Notes: generated by a model not told the origin, from the letters alone. Positions 46,995 to 55,595 are shown, counted from the first letter of the stretch. The stretch is 64,000 nucleotides of DNA from Nocardia fusca NBRC 14340 (GCF_001618425.1 NZ_BDCU01000048.1:1-64000), one strand, 5' to 3'. Translations and numbers: made by a program.

Positions 46995-47139
46995 TCCCCC
47001 CACTGATTCCCCCGCAGGCGCCACTGGAACAGCTGATTCGCGGCCCACTACCGAAGGCGCCGGGACCAGCCCGATCCCCAACGACGTCCTGTACGGCATA
47101 TCAACGCTCGGCGAGGCCGGCAGAGTCCTGGACCGATAC

Positions 47140-47412
47140 GTGATGACCGCACTCGACTGGCTGCCGGGAACACGCCTGGAGATACAGCCACTGGATGACC
47201 TCCTGGTCGTAGGCAAGGCCGCCGACGGGCCGGTCCAAGTCACCGCTGACCGCTATTTCCGCATCCCGTTCCGGCAACGACGCCGAGTCGGCCTCCTCAT
47301 CGGCCAGCGTGTCCCGCCGGCCGGACGCCGCAGTCGCGAACAACTCCTGATTCATCCGCCATCCACGACGGGCAGGGTCCTGGCCGCCCAACTTGCCCTG
47401 CTGGACCGGTGA
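47140..47412 (+). CDS. AbrB/MazE-like DNA-binding protein, 5' end damaged or unresolved
   Basis: The family (actinobacterial AbrB-like regulators encoded just before a tyrosine integrase) normally reads ...LYGISTLGEAGRVLDRYVMTA..., and exactly this is encoded from about 47,053, in frame but upstream of the first available start (GTG 47,140). Downstream are the swapped-hairpin strands LDWLPGTRLEIQPLDDLLVV and YFRIPFRQRRRVGLLIGQRV. No ATG, GTG or TTG precedes 47,053 in this frame back to the stop at 46,885, and a C-run at 46,996-47,001 follows a GTG (46,991) in another frame. A one-base deletion is therefore likely. Probably a remnant of the regulator gene of an integrase module. Confidence 0.5.
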   Translation: MMTALDWLPGTRLEIQPLDDLLVVGKAADGPVQVTADRYFRIPFRQRRRVGLLIGQRVPPAGRRSREQLLIHPPSTTGRVLAAQLALLDR

Positions 47413-47415
47413 CCC

Positions 47416-47560
47416 ATGGTTGTTCCGAATACGGTTGCCGCTACGAGCGACACAATTGCCGCCGCGCGCCTGCTGCTCACTCAGATGGGCCTTTCACCTG
47501 CAGACCTAGTGACTCCCGCCATATCCGTGCCGACGTTCGCCGAGATGGGTGATCCCCATC
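47416..47560 (+). pseudogene. 5' stub of a tyrosine site-specific integrase
   Basis: Begins 3 bases after the AbrB-like stop with VPNTVAATSDTIAAARLLLT, QMGLSPADLV and VPTFAEM, the usual N-terminal beginning of actinobacterial tyrosine integrases that follow such AbrB-like genes. After about 48 codons similarity stops: the reading continues into low-complexity sequence without the core-binding or catalytic (R-H-R-Y) parts. The bulk of the gene is deleted. Its place next to tRNA-Leu marks it as the island's own integrase. Confidence 0.6.
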
Positions 47561-47954
47561 AGGCCAATCATCGAACATACATTCGGAGCATAGACCGTCC
47601 AGCCCGCCTCCTGACAGCCTGCGTTCCGCCACGCCGGCCGGGCCGGCCAGCTGAATTTTGGGCCGGTCGCGCCGGATGCCGCTTTGGCGAAATGTTCGGT
47701 ATCCGATTGATTTATGGACACGGCATGCGTGGGTCGACAGTTGAATACGTGACCTCATCAGTCCTACGCCCTGGTTGCTACCGGAACCCGGGGGTTGCCG
47801 TTGTTCTGGTCCGATGTCCACCCCGACGGCCGGTTCCGGCTCGACCCGAGCACCCGCCCGGATCTCACCCGGGATCGGGCTGCGAGCCGAGGGAACCCTG
47901 GTTCTATTTTCCCGTTGCCTCGCAGCAGTTCCAATAGCGCCCGGTGCGCGTTGA

Positions 47955-48251
47955 TATGCCGACGACGCCCCGGATCTCGCGGCGCTCATCCGGGGCGCGG
48001 CCGGTGAACTGCTGCGTATGGTCACCGTCTCCGAGGCACCGAGTTATGCCGGGCCGATGGCGCTGTACGCGGCCGATCCCGGTGGCGAGGACGATGCCGA
48101 GCGGGTCGCCGCCCAGCTGTCGGGCTGGCGCGCCGCCGGTGCGCGGATCACCTCGCGCCGATTGCCCTACTCCCATTTCGGGATCGTTTCCGAGGACGGC
48201 TGGTCGGAGGTCGCCGCGCTGCTGGATACCGAAGCGGCGCTGCGGACCTGA
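47955..48251 (+). pseudogene. C-terminal fragment, hydrolase/thioesterase-like
   Basis: Open segment of about 98 codons ending at a TGA: APDLAALIRGAAGELLRMVT, PSYAGPMALYAADPGG, WRAAGARITSRRLPYSHFGI. The pattern (a strand before YAADPGG, then a lone PYSHF histidine near the end) resembles the C-terminal part of alpha/beta-hydrolase-type thioesterases from nonribosomal or polyketide clusters. The N-terminal nucleophile part is absent. The assignment is weak. An ATG at 48,018 could start an 77-aa peptide. Confidence 0.35.
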
Positions 48252-48450
48252 CCGTACGTCCCGGTCCCCGAGGCTTCGTCGTCGCGCCGCGGTGGGATTG
48301 AGGAGCACTGCATCGGTCTCCGACGGCGGTGCCGCTTCCTCTGATGTTGTGGCGTATTTCCGGCTATCGAATCATCTTATTTATGACTGCCGATATTTGA
48401 ATCGGCGCGCCCCAACGCTCTCAGTAGCAAATATTTGGCATCATTCATTC

Positions 48451-49209
48451 ATGGTCATTCCCAGTGTGTTGCCGGAGCCTCCGAGCGAGGGAACTCTGTT
48501 CGAGACCGGGTGGCCGGTCCGTGTTGCCGACACTGCTCCTGACCAGCGCCTGCGGCTCGATGGTGTCGCCCGCTACCTGCAGGACATCGGGTTCGAGCAT
48601 CTTGCTGCCGTCGAGGACGGCGAAGCCCATCTCGGGTGGGTGGTTCGCCGGACGGTGATCGACGTGCTCAAACCCATCGAAATCGGTGAACAGCTCACCC
48701 TGCGCCGCTGGTGTTCGGCCTTGTCCAACCGCTGGTGCAACATGCGCGTCCAGGTGTGTGGAAGCCGAGGCGGATTGATAGAGACCGAGGCCTTCCTGAT
48801 CCATTTCGGTACCGAATCCGGCGTTCCGGCCCGAATGAGCGAACGTTTCATGGCCCCGATGCTGGCCATGACGACCGAGCACCGTCTGCGCTGGAAGGCC
48901 GCGCTCACCGACCCGATGCCGCCCGCTGACGAGCCCGGCGTCCAGAGTCGTCCGTTCCCTCTCCGGGTCGCTGACATAGACCTGCTCCACCATGTGAACA
49001 ATGCGGTGTATCTGAGTGCTGTCGAGGAGGTTCTCGCCGGTCACGCCGAATTGCAATCCGGCTCGTACCGTACTGTCATCGAGTACACGAAGCCGGTGCG
49101 CTCCGGTGACGACCTCTGGCTCGTCTCCCGCCGGACGGGCTTGTCGCTCGATCTCTGGTTCGCCGTCGGTACGGAGTCCCGCGTGGTCGCCCGCGTCACC
49201 CCGCGCTAG
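48451..49209 (+). CDS. Acyl-ACP thioesterase family protein (double hot-dog)
   Basis: 252 aa with two hot-dog repeats. First repeat: FETGWPVRVADTAPDQRLRL, GVARYLQDIGFEHLAAV, WVVRRTVIDVLKPIEIGEQL. Second: FPLRVADIDLLHHVNNAVYLSAVEEVL, then RTVIEYTKPVRSGDDLWL. The VNNAVY motif carries the Asn typical of Acyl-ACP_TE/FatA-like enzymes (Rv2001 type in mycobacteria). It would release fatty acids from ACP or CoA. The ATG at 48,451 lacks a Shine-Dalgarno and follows an unusually AT-rich stretch (48,340-48,450). It lies in the island, so it is an accessory copy. Confidence 0.82.
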   Translation: MVIPSVLPEPPSEGTLFETGWPVRVADTAPDQRLRLDGVARYLQDIGFEHLAAVEDGEAHLGWVVRRTVIDVLKPIEIGEQLTLRRWCSALSNRWCNMRVQVCGSRGGLIETEAFLIHFGTESGVPARMSERFMAPMLAMTTEHRLRWKAALTDPMPPADEPGVQSRPFPLRVADIDLLHHVNNAVYLSAVEEVLAGHAELQSGSYRTVIEYTKPVRSGDDLWLVSRRTGLSLDLWFAVGTESRVVARVTPR

Positions 49210-49532
49210 CTACTTGCCCCTGAAAGTCGCCGCGTGTCGGTTCCGTGTGGGGCGGTGCGGTGGAGAGGGATGACCTTGACTCCCTTGGCTTGGAAGGGAT
49301 CAGGGCGTGTCGGGGTCCCGACAGTAATCGCGCGGAAAACAACGAAGTTGCCTGGACCAGCGGTGATGACGGGCTGTCGGTGTCCGATGCGACGATATCG
49401 GTCGGTGGCCGGTTCCCTACCCGAGACAGCGACCGGTGTGGAGGGAGTCGGGGGTTGAGGAGCATCCGGGAGAAAAGTCACGCTAAGCAGACAGGCTGAA
49501 TCCTTTTGTTGGCTGGTGATCTCGGGTGTCAT
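49206..49532 (-). CDS. Hypothetical protein, 108 aa
   Basis: Not recognised. Supported by an ATG with AAAGGAA 9 bases upstream and a stop that shares the CTAG palindrome with the convergent thioesterase-like gene. Sequence is Pro/Thr-rich without membrane segments (SVTFLPDAPQPPTPSTPVAV; GNFVVFRAITVGTPTRPDPF). It may be a spurious frame in GC-rich DNA. Confidence 0.35.
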   Translation of the reverse strand: MTPEITSQQKDSACLLSVTFLPDAPQPPTPSTPVAVSGREPATDRYRRIGHRQPVITAGPGNFVVFRAITVGTPTRPDPFQAKGVKVIPLHRTAPHGTDTRRLSGASS

Positions 49533-49581
49533 CGTGAGGTGTTCCTTTCTTTCGGGTTCCACGGCGCCCGGTCTGTGCCGG

Positions 49582-49781
49582 CGGTTCTCTGGCTCGAAGG
49601 CACCGCCGCCGCCAAAGCCCGCGGCGCCTACACCGGCCGTGCACCTACCCTGAGCACGGAACAGATCGCCCAGCTGTGCGAGCGGGCCGCGGCCGGGGAA
49701 TCGAAATCGGTGCTGGCCGCCGAATTCGGCGTCACCCGCCAGACCATCTACAACTACCTGCGCGCTCCCGCGGCGCGGTGA
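49582..49781 (+). pseudogene. C-terminal fragment of a serine resolvase/invertase
   Basis: GTAAAKARGAYTGRAPTLST followed by EQIAQLCERAAAGESKSVLA and FGVTRQTIYNYLR is the hinge and helix-turn-helix (HTH_7) end of a small serine recombinase (resolvase/DNA invertase family). The N-terminal catalytic domain with its active-site serine is missing; the sequence before 49,582 is unrelated. Remnant of a transposon or plasmid resolvase. Confidence 0.75.
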
Positions 49782-50046
49782 CCTCTCGCTGGAACGTGGC
49801 CCTGCGGTGGCACCGTTGATCCACCTTCCGAGGCGCTTCCGAGACCGGTCGACGAGTTGCCGGTAGAAGCCGTTATCCAGTGGTTTCAGCTCTCCCAGAA
49901 AACTTTTCCGAAGCGCGGGAACCGATCCCGTCGAGGTGCCGTCAAAGCCAGTAACAAAGCAGGAGTCGAGGCGTAGACGCTCGAGGACTGGGGGTTCGCC
50001 GGGTCGGCGAAACGGCGGCGCACGGCCGCTACCACGGGAGGCTCAG

Positions 50047-50358
50047 ATGTTGATGGATGTTGCGGCGGTGCAGGGCATCGCCGGAGACCTGCACGGTTCC
50101 GCGGGAACAGTCAACGACGCCGCTCTGCGTATTGCGGACGCGGTGCGCGGATTCGAGACAACCGCCGCGGGCCGCACCTATCAGTCGGCCGGCGAACGCC
50201 TGACCACCGGGTTGGAAGGGCTGCGTCGTGTCTTGTTCTGCTGGGCCAATTGCGTTCACGACTGCGGGTCGGCCCTGCAGGCCAGTGCGGGCAGCTGCAC
50301 CGGAGTCGATCAGTCGACCGCGGTCAACCTCGGTGCGGTGGCGGGGGCGTTCGAATGA
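50047..50358 (+). CDS. Small type VII secretion-like protein (EspC/WXG100-like), 103 aa
   Basis: Helical protein of the size and style of ESX partner proteins: two long helices (DVAAVQGIAGDLHGSAGTVN; AGERLTTGLEGLRRVLFCWA) and a C-terminal short helix ending GAVAGAFE. Four cysteines cluster in CWANCVHDCG...C, unusual for WXG100 proteins. The ATG at 50,047 has GGGAGG 5 bases upstream. Its stop overlaps the start of the next gene (ATGA), so the two are coupled and probably form a complex, like Esx/EspC or Lap partners with a larger substrate. No ESX ATPase or membrane gene is in the window, so a resident secretion system would be needed. Confidence 0.65.
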   Translation: MLMDVAAVQGIAGDLHGSAGTVNDAALRIADAVRGFETTAAGRTYQSAGERLTTGLEGLRRVLFCWANCVHDCGSALQASAGSCTGVDQSTAVNLGAVAGAFE

Positions 50359-52136
50359 GAACCACAGTCCCCGACAGCGTCGATGCCATCCTGGACACCG
50401 GTGCCGTGGGTCTGCAGTACTTCGAGGTCTTCCTTCCGCGCTATCGCGAATGGACCGGTCACGACCCCGCAGGTGGTGACCACTTCGCCTTGGCCGCGCA
50501 GTACGACCAGCAGCGCGGCACAGACCTGGAATCCCTGCGTGGCATCGCTACGATCCTGGCCGAAGAACTGGAAGGCCGGCTCGGTGACCAGGCCGCCACC
50601 CAGTCCGCACGATTCGGGGACCTGCCCAACCACTGGAGCGGCTCCCCTGCCGCTGACAACGCCCGCCAGTTCCTCGCCGACGCCGGACTCAGGATCGGCA
50701 CCAACGTCGACACCCTGCATGCGGTGAACACTGCCGCCGGCACCGCGGTCACCCAGATCGAAAACGCGGTACGCCACAAAGCCGACACGGCGAAGACCGA
50801 GTTCAACGCCGAGACCGCAGCAGGCAAGACCCCGCAGCAAGTCGACTGGATCATCGACATCGCTCGCGGCCAGGGCGATACCAGCGACACAGTGCAGGAC
50901 CGGCTGCGTACCGAGCTCCCCGGCTACCACATGGAGGGCGCGGATCCGGAAGCGACGTGCCGCAGCTGGCTTGACGAGGTCTTCGTCAGCGAGATCGACG
51001 CCAAGACCGCCCGGTTCACGACCTTGTGCTCCGATACCCACACCACAGTGACCAGCGCCTACGACCAGCTGCTCACCGCGATCGAAGCCATCGAGCCCAC
51101 CGCGTTCGTGTCACCTGGCGGTGCACCGTCGGCCGACACGGCTCTCACCGCCGGCCAGCCCGCCTACGTGACCGCGGCAGGTTTGCCCCAAGCGGTCACC
51201 GCCGACGACAACGAAGACCCGGCTGCCGGACAGAATCCCGCCCGGACATCCTCGGAAAACACCGAAGATCCGGGTACACCGTCCAGCCTCGCTCTCACCA
51301 CCACCCCGGCGGCGGCCGAGATCAGTGACACCGCGGGCCTCGGCGCCGCTACGAATACCGGCGTCCCCGCCGTGACCGAGGACCCGACGAACACCGACTC
51401 TCCCCGGACTGCTGGAGACGAGGACGGCGTGGGCCTGGCAGGCTCGGAGATCGGAGACGACTCGTATCCGGGCCTGGATGGCGCGGACCTGGGCTTGGAT
51501 GACTCGGCGGCCACTCCACCAGCGGCGACCGGCACTCCGGGCGTGTGGACACCCGCCGATATCACCGGCATGGTGACCGCGATCGGCACCATCACCGGCT
51601 CGATCCCCGACATGATCACCGCGGTAGGCAGTCTCGCCGGCAACCTCGACGAGATCATCACCGCGACCGGCGAAGCGACCGCGGCCATCATCGATGCTGC
51701 CGACAACCAGCCCAGCGCTCCTGACCTCGGCACCGACGACACCGACCTGCTCGAAGAGGAAAACGACACCACTCCGGACTCGCCGGCCCCCGACACCGGC
51801 GACGACCCCTCCGACAGCGTGGACACCGGCAAGGATGACGACGATACGACGCTGGAGGAATACCTGAACTCCCAGGCCAGCAACTCCATCGGCCCCGAAA
51901 ACGCTTCCGAGGAATCAACGGACACCGACACCACGGCCACCGTTGCCCCGAACACCGGCACACCGGTCCCGGATCCGACACACCCCACCGTGGCGGCCAC
52001 CCCCACCGCCACGGATACCACCTCCTATGGAAGCCTGCGGGGGCTTATCACCACCCCGGCCACCCGGCCCGCGAAAGATGACCACCCCCCGCAGCCGACT
52101 CCGGCCGCAGCGCACAGCACGGGAAACCATCCTTAA
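50355..52136 (+). CDS. Large putative type VII secretion substrate with acidic repeat tail, 593 aa
   Basis: Residues 1-250 are helical with a W-S-G turn (PNHWSGSPAADNARQFLADA, W94-S95-G96), the WXG100 hallmark between two helices. Residues 290-420 are Thr/Pro/Asp-rich and disordered. Residues about 425-480 form a hydrophobic helical module (GVWTPADITGMVTAIGTITG ... AVGSLAGNLDEIITATGEA). The tail is strongly acidic (DDPSDSVDTGKDDDDTTLEE) and ends in Pro/His. No enzymatic toxin domain is recognised. No N-terminal signal peptide. Start by ATGA overlap with the small partner. Likely exported through a type VII system as a heterodimer; the function is unknown. Confidence 0.65.
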   Translation: MRTTVPDSVDAILDTGAVGLQYFEVFLPRYREWTGHDPAGGDHFALAAQYDQQRGTDLESLRGIATILAEELEGRLGDQAATQSARFGDLPNHWSGSPAADNARQFLADAGLRIGTNVDTLHAVNTAAGTAVTQIENAVRHKADTAKTEFNAETAAGKTPQQVDWIIDIARGQGDTSDTVQDRLRTELPGYHMEGADPEATCRSWLDEVFVSEIDAKTARFTTLCSDTHTTVTSAYDQLLTAIEAIEPTAFVSPGGAPSADTALTAGQPAYVTAAGLPQAVTADDNEDPAAGQNPARTSSENTEDPGTPSSLALTTTPAAAEISDTAGLGAATNTGVPAVTEDPTNTDSPRTAGDEDGVGLAGSEIGDDSYPGLDGADLGLDDSAATPPAATGTPGVWTPADITGMVTAIGTITGSIPDMITAVGSLAGNLDEIITATGEATAAIIDAADNQPSAPDLGTDDTDLLEEENDTTPDSPAPDTGDDPSDSVDTGKDDDDTTLEEYLNSQASNSIGPENASEESTDTDTTATVAPNTGTPVPDPTHPTVAATPTATDTTSYGSLRGLITTPATRPAKDDHPPQPTPAAAHSTGNHP

Positions 52137-52391
52137 GCCCCCGCCCTCCACCTCGAATCCGGAAAACGACGGACCTGAAAAATCGTAGGTTCGTCGCGCC
52201 TTGAACCTCCCACCGGTCCGCCACAGTGGATCAGCGATCTGATTACTCATGCGACCGGACACTCCGAAAAGAAAGGTCGATATCCGCAAGAAAATGAGAA
52301 AGCGGGCGAAGAGCGCCAACTCCTCACCCGCCGGGGAAGCTGTGTCACCAGCTTCTTTATGCAGTTCACAACCAAAGGGAAAAGGAAAACC

Positions 52392-52784
52392 ATGAAGGCA
52401 ATCCATAAGCCGATCGCTGCAGTATGCATTGTACTGGCCGCAGCCGCCGGTGCAGCCGCGAGCACAGGAGTCGCCGTCGCGGCCCCACAAGCTGCCACCC
52501 AGTTCCAGGCAGCGAACCGGCCTATGCACACCAACGTCCCCGCTGCCCTGCTCAGTGCCGCCGTCGTCTCCTGCGCGCAGGGAGCACTGGCCAGCGTCGG
52601 CGTCGATGTCCTGCGGGACATCGCCAACGGCGGCGACCAACCCGACTACGTCGTCAACGCCGTCGTCGGCTGCTTCGGCGGCGCCGGTGTAGGACTGGTC
52701 TGGAAAGCACTGCCGGGCCCGCTGAAGAAGCAGGCAATCGCCATGGTCGTCGCAGCGGTCATCAAGTACACCCCGCTCGAGTGA
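52392..52784 (+). CDS. Small exported glycine-zipper-like hydrophobic protein, 130 aa
   Basis: Clear Sec signal peptide (MKAIHKPIAAVCIVLAAAAG, cleavage likely after ...GVAVA at residue 30), then about 100 residues of alternating hydrophobic helices: NVPAALLSAAVVSCAQGALA, VDVLRDIANGG, VVNAVVGCFGGAGVGLVWKA, KKQAIAMVVAAVIKY. Two cysteines could pair. The Gly-rich amphipathic segments recall small pore-forming or bacteriocin-like peptides, but no family is recognised. AAAGG ribosome site 6-7 bases before the ATG; an ATG 33 bases upstream is less likely. It lies 255 bases after the type VII-like pair (that gap holds no gene) and before a strong hairpin and a membrane-protein gene. Confidence 0.7.
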   Translation: MKAIHKPIAAVCIVLAAAAGAAASTGVAVAAPQAATQFQAANRPMHTNVPAALLSAAVVSCAQGALASVGVDVLRDIANGGDQPDYVVNAVVGCFGGAGVGLVWKALPGPLKKQAIAMVVAAVIKYTPLE

Positions 52785-52798
52785 GATAAGATCAAATG

Positions 52799-52836
52799 AA
52801 TTGTGCGGGGAGGTTACCCAACCTCCCCGCACAATT
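52799..52836 (+). terminator. Perfect 17-bp hairpin between two small genes
   Basis: Arms AATTGTGCGGGGAGGTT and its complement with a 4-base loop, starting 14 bases after a stop codon and ending 30 bases before the next start. It could terminate most transcripts or stabilise the 3' end, leaving lower expression of the downstream membrane protein. Confidence 0.85.
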
Positions 52837-52866
52837 ATTCAGCAATCGAAAAGAACGGGGGCAGAT

Positions 52867-53229
52867 GTGCGTCCACTGATAATGGCGCTCATATTCGCAA
52901 TAATCTTCCTTGCCTGCTGCTACGTAGCCGCGAAAGGCTACCGCGGGCTGGCCACGAGCAGATCCGAAGGCTACGGAGAAGACCTCCCCGACCACATGCT
53001 CACCGACCCCGACCGCCGCAAGAAGGTCAACAAGATGGTAGCCCTGTGGGCCAGCGCAGCAGCCGTGCTCTGCCTGCCGCCCATCGGCTACCTCACCTAC
53101 ATCCTCGCCGACCCCGAACGGCAACTGCCCACACCAGCTCTCCTCCTCCTGACGGTCTACGGCCTAGCGGTCGCGGTCATGGCCGCCTACCCCCTGGAAA
53201 AAATCAAGAGCTACGGCAACCCCGCATAA
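52867..53229 (+). CDS. Three-helix membrane protein, 120 aa (possible immunity or partner protein)
   Basis: Hydrophobic segments MALIFAIIFLACCYVAAKGY (residues 6-25), VALWASAAAVLCLPPIGYLT (about 60-80) and LLLLTVYGLAVAVMAAYPLE (about 92-112), with a charged loop (DLPDHMLTDPDRRKKVNK) between the first two. GTG start at 52,867 five bases after GGGGG. Family not recognised. The position behind the exported hydrophobic protein and its terminator resembles bacteriocin-immunity gene order, but there is no sequence proof. Confidence 0.6.
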   Translation: MRPLIMALIFAIIFLACCYVAAKGYRGLATSRSEGYGEDLPDHMLTDPDRRKKVNKMVALWASAAAVLCLPPIGYLTYILADPERQLPTPALLLLTVYGLAVAVMAAYPLEKIKSYGNPA

Positions 53230-53396
53230 CCCAACCGACCTGCCCCCGCACCCCCTCTCGGTCGCGCAACCCACCGAGATGGGGTGCATGTCATTTTCCA
53301 GGGTCCTCCTGCCGGCCCCTGCTGTCGCGGCAACACGATTTCTGAACACCCACCGCATCAGCCGAACTGCGCGTCCGCGATCGGCGGCATCGAGTG

Positions 53397-53640
53397 GACA
53401 GTGAGTGTGGATTCCACGATCGCCCGAGCCCATCAGCACGCTGCCGGGGCCCGCCGTGACCCGGGCCGGCAGGTCGAACCGGCGGGTGGTTTCGACGATG
53501 AACCCGCTGATCACGGCCTCGGACGTTCCCGCGGTGGATTCACCAAGAAACTGCATCTGGCCGCTGACCAGCGCAGGCGGCCGTTGGCGCTCGTGGTGAC
53601 GCCTGGTCAGTGGGCGGACTGCCCGCAGGCGGTGTACCCC
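53397..53640 (+). pseudogene. Transposase fragment, IS5 family
   Basis: WTVSVDSTIARAHQHAAGAR, then PADHGLGRSRGGFTKKLHLA and RRPLALVVTPGQWADCPQ are the central DDE-region blocks of IS5-group transposases (first catalytic Asp in SVDST). Both ends of the gene are absent, and the frame continues into unrelated sequence. No inverted terminal repeats were recognised. Confidence 0.8.
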
Positions 53641-54418
53641 GCGGCACCGACTCGTATGGCGGCGTTATTGCCCGGGTCGCAGAGGCATGGGCGTGCGCGT
53701 ATTGGACCCCTGCACCACGGCCACGATGAGCTTCAACGGCACCGAGCATGGCATCCGGCTGGTCCTTGACGGGTTGATCATCCTCCCCGCGTCGTGGCCG
53801 GGCATCGGCTGGCCCGGCCTGACCACCGCCACAGCCACTCCTCAGCAAGCAACCGCGAACACCGGCAAAGGAACCCGGCCACAATGATCGACACAGACCT
53901 GAGCATTCTCGAATTTGCCCATCGCTACCGCACCTGCGGGCTCGATCCCACGATCAACAACAGGCGAATCTGGATCCGGGCCGGACGGGTAGGTGCCGTT
54001 CGCACCCCACCGGCACTCGTGAACGCGTCCACGCCGAGCTCCGGCGTCGTGGCCTGAACACCCCCAACCATCGTCAGCAGCTACAGCAGATCGTGGACTT
54101 TCCTCGCGACAACCACCGCCGACCACGATGTCCCCTTGTTCGACCCCCTTTTCGCCTATCAGGCCAAACGGACCGTACCCGGTTGCGTGATCGCCCTCCC
54201 CGGCCCGGACGACGGGTTACGGTCCTGGCTCATCGAGCCATTCGACCAGAACCGACTCGCCCTCGAAACCCTGACCGACGTAACTCTTGCTGCCGCGTCG
54301 CTCACCGCGAAACACAACGCTCGAACGTCACACGACCGCATCCCCGCGCCAACGTGAACTGTCGGTGGTCGGGGCTGTTGGTGGCGTTAGAATCAAGGGG
54401 GGTGCGAGGAGTAGCAGG
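53641..54418. other. Degenerate region without a supported complete gene
   Basis: 778 bases with short open stretches only: one from an ATG at 53,884 (IDTDLSILEFAHRYRTCGLD..., 57 codons) and one from a TTG at 54,136 (FDPLFAYQAKRTVPGCVIAL..., 73 codons). Neither has a clear ribosome site or a recognised family. Likely decayed mobile DNA. Confidence 0.45.
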
Positions 54419-54790
54419 ATGAGCACCACCAGTGTGATTGTGATCATCGTCGTCGCGGTTGTTGTCGTCATCGCGCTCGTGGCCGGCGCCTTGGTGTTGA
54501 TGCGCAAACAGCGTGCACACCAGCGGGTCGAGGCCGAGGGTATCCGCGCCCGCGCGACGGAACAGGAGTTCGAGGTCGGTCAGCGAGAGGCGCGGACCGA
54601 CGAGATCGCCGCCCGCAGCCGCGCCGCCAAGGCCGAAGCCGAGGCCAAGACCGCGCAGTCCGAGCAGCTTGCCCAGCAGGCACACGTGCATCGCAGCGAT
54701 GCCGCGGATTCGCGAGCCGACCTGGACAAGGAATGGGAACGCGCGGACAAGGTCGATCCGGACACGAAGTCGGGTCACGCACCCGAGTAA
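54419..54790 (+). CDS. Membrane-anchored coiled-coil protein, 123 aa
   Basis: One N-terminal membrane helix (VIVIIVVAVVVVIALVAGALVLM) followed by about 85 residues of highly charged helix rich in Ala, Glu, Arg and Gln (EFEVGQREARTDEIAARSRA, KAEAEAKTAQSEQLAQQAHV), ending acidic. Probably anchored with the helix in the cytosol. GAGGAG ribosome site 7 bases before the ATG. Similar small proteins occur near stress genes in nocardiae and streptomycetes; the role is unknown. It is convergent with the DUF998 pseudogene. Confidence 0.75.
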   Translation: MSTTSVIVIIVVAVVVVIALVAGALVLMRKQRAHQRVEAEGIRARATEQEFEVGQREARTDEIAARSRAAKAEAEAKTAQSEQLAQQAHVHRSDAADSRADLDKEWERADKVDPDTKSGHAPE

Positions 54791-54816
54791 TCCGGACCGA
54801 CCGGCCCGAGGCCGCC

Positions 54817-55507
54817 CTATCGGCCTTCGCCAACAGTCACATATCGAGGACGACCGGTCCACCGCAAGGTTCGTCGCCATGGCATCGCGGTGCGAACAGT
54901 CGTGAGCACGATGGCGGCCCCGGTAACAGCCATCCACGCCGGGAGCGGGTAGAACCCGAGTCGTTCGGTCACGCCGACCTGGAAGCCCGATCATCAGCAA
55001 CACCGTCCCGGTCAGCCCAGCAGCAGCGCAGAGCCCCGACCAGATCGCGGCCATACGCCAGTTTCTCCACAGCCAGATGGTCAGCAAGATCAGCACGATG
55101 TGGCGGGATACGAGGGCCGGCGTCACCGCCAGTGCGTGCACGACGATGCCGTCATCGGAGGGAAACACCCCGGTTGCCGCGGTGCTCGCACCGATGACGA
55201 CAGCTAAGACCACGATCGACCATTGGCGGGGTCCGTGGGGAATGCAGTCGAGGAGTCCGACCGCTCCGACGACGGTCAGCGATCCGAGCACGACGAACGT
55301 CGCGTTCATGACCAGATGCAGGGGTGAACACGCGTTCGGGGTGCAGGTAGTGACACCGAGATCGCTGATGGTGTCGTGGCGGAAACCATAGGCCGTCTTC
55401 CATGCGGTAGCAGTGACGAGCTCGGCGAGCAAATAGGCTGACACCAGAGTCCACGTCAGTCCCGCACACATGTGCCGAGCACGGCCCACCGCGTCCGGTA
55501 GCGACAT
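54817..55507 (-). pseudogene. DUF998 membrane protein, frameshifted
   Basis: Paralogue of the gene at 61,034-61,774: shared blocks SAYLLAELVTATAWKTAYGF / TTCTPNACSPLHLVMNATFV / IPHGPRQWSIVVLAVVIGAS / RHIVLILLTIWLWRNWRMAA. Near 54,980 an extra base in GGGCTTCCAGG changes frame; reading past it restores TERLGFYPLPAWMAVTGAAI as in the intact copy, and the restored frame stops at 54,817. Without correction the ORF runs on into nonsense. It is either a genuine pseudogene or a sequencing error. It follows the DUF1206 gene by 88 bases on the same strand. Confidence 0.75.
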
Positions 55508-55595
55508 GATGTGCCGGACCGATCTGTTTCTCGTCCGGCCGGTAACGGAACCAGTGTGTGGTCGAGACGGAAGGCGAACTGATGACATCGGGCGC

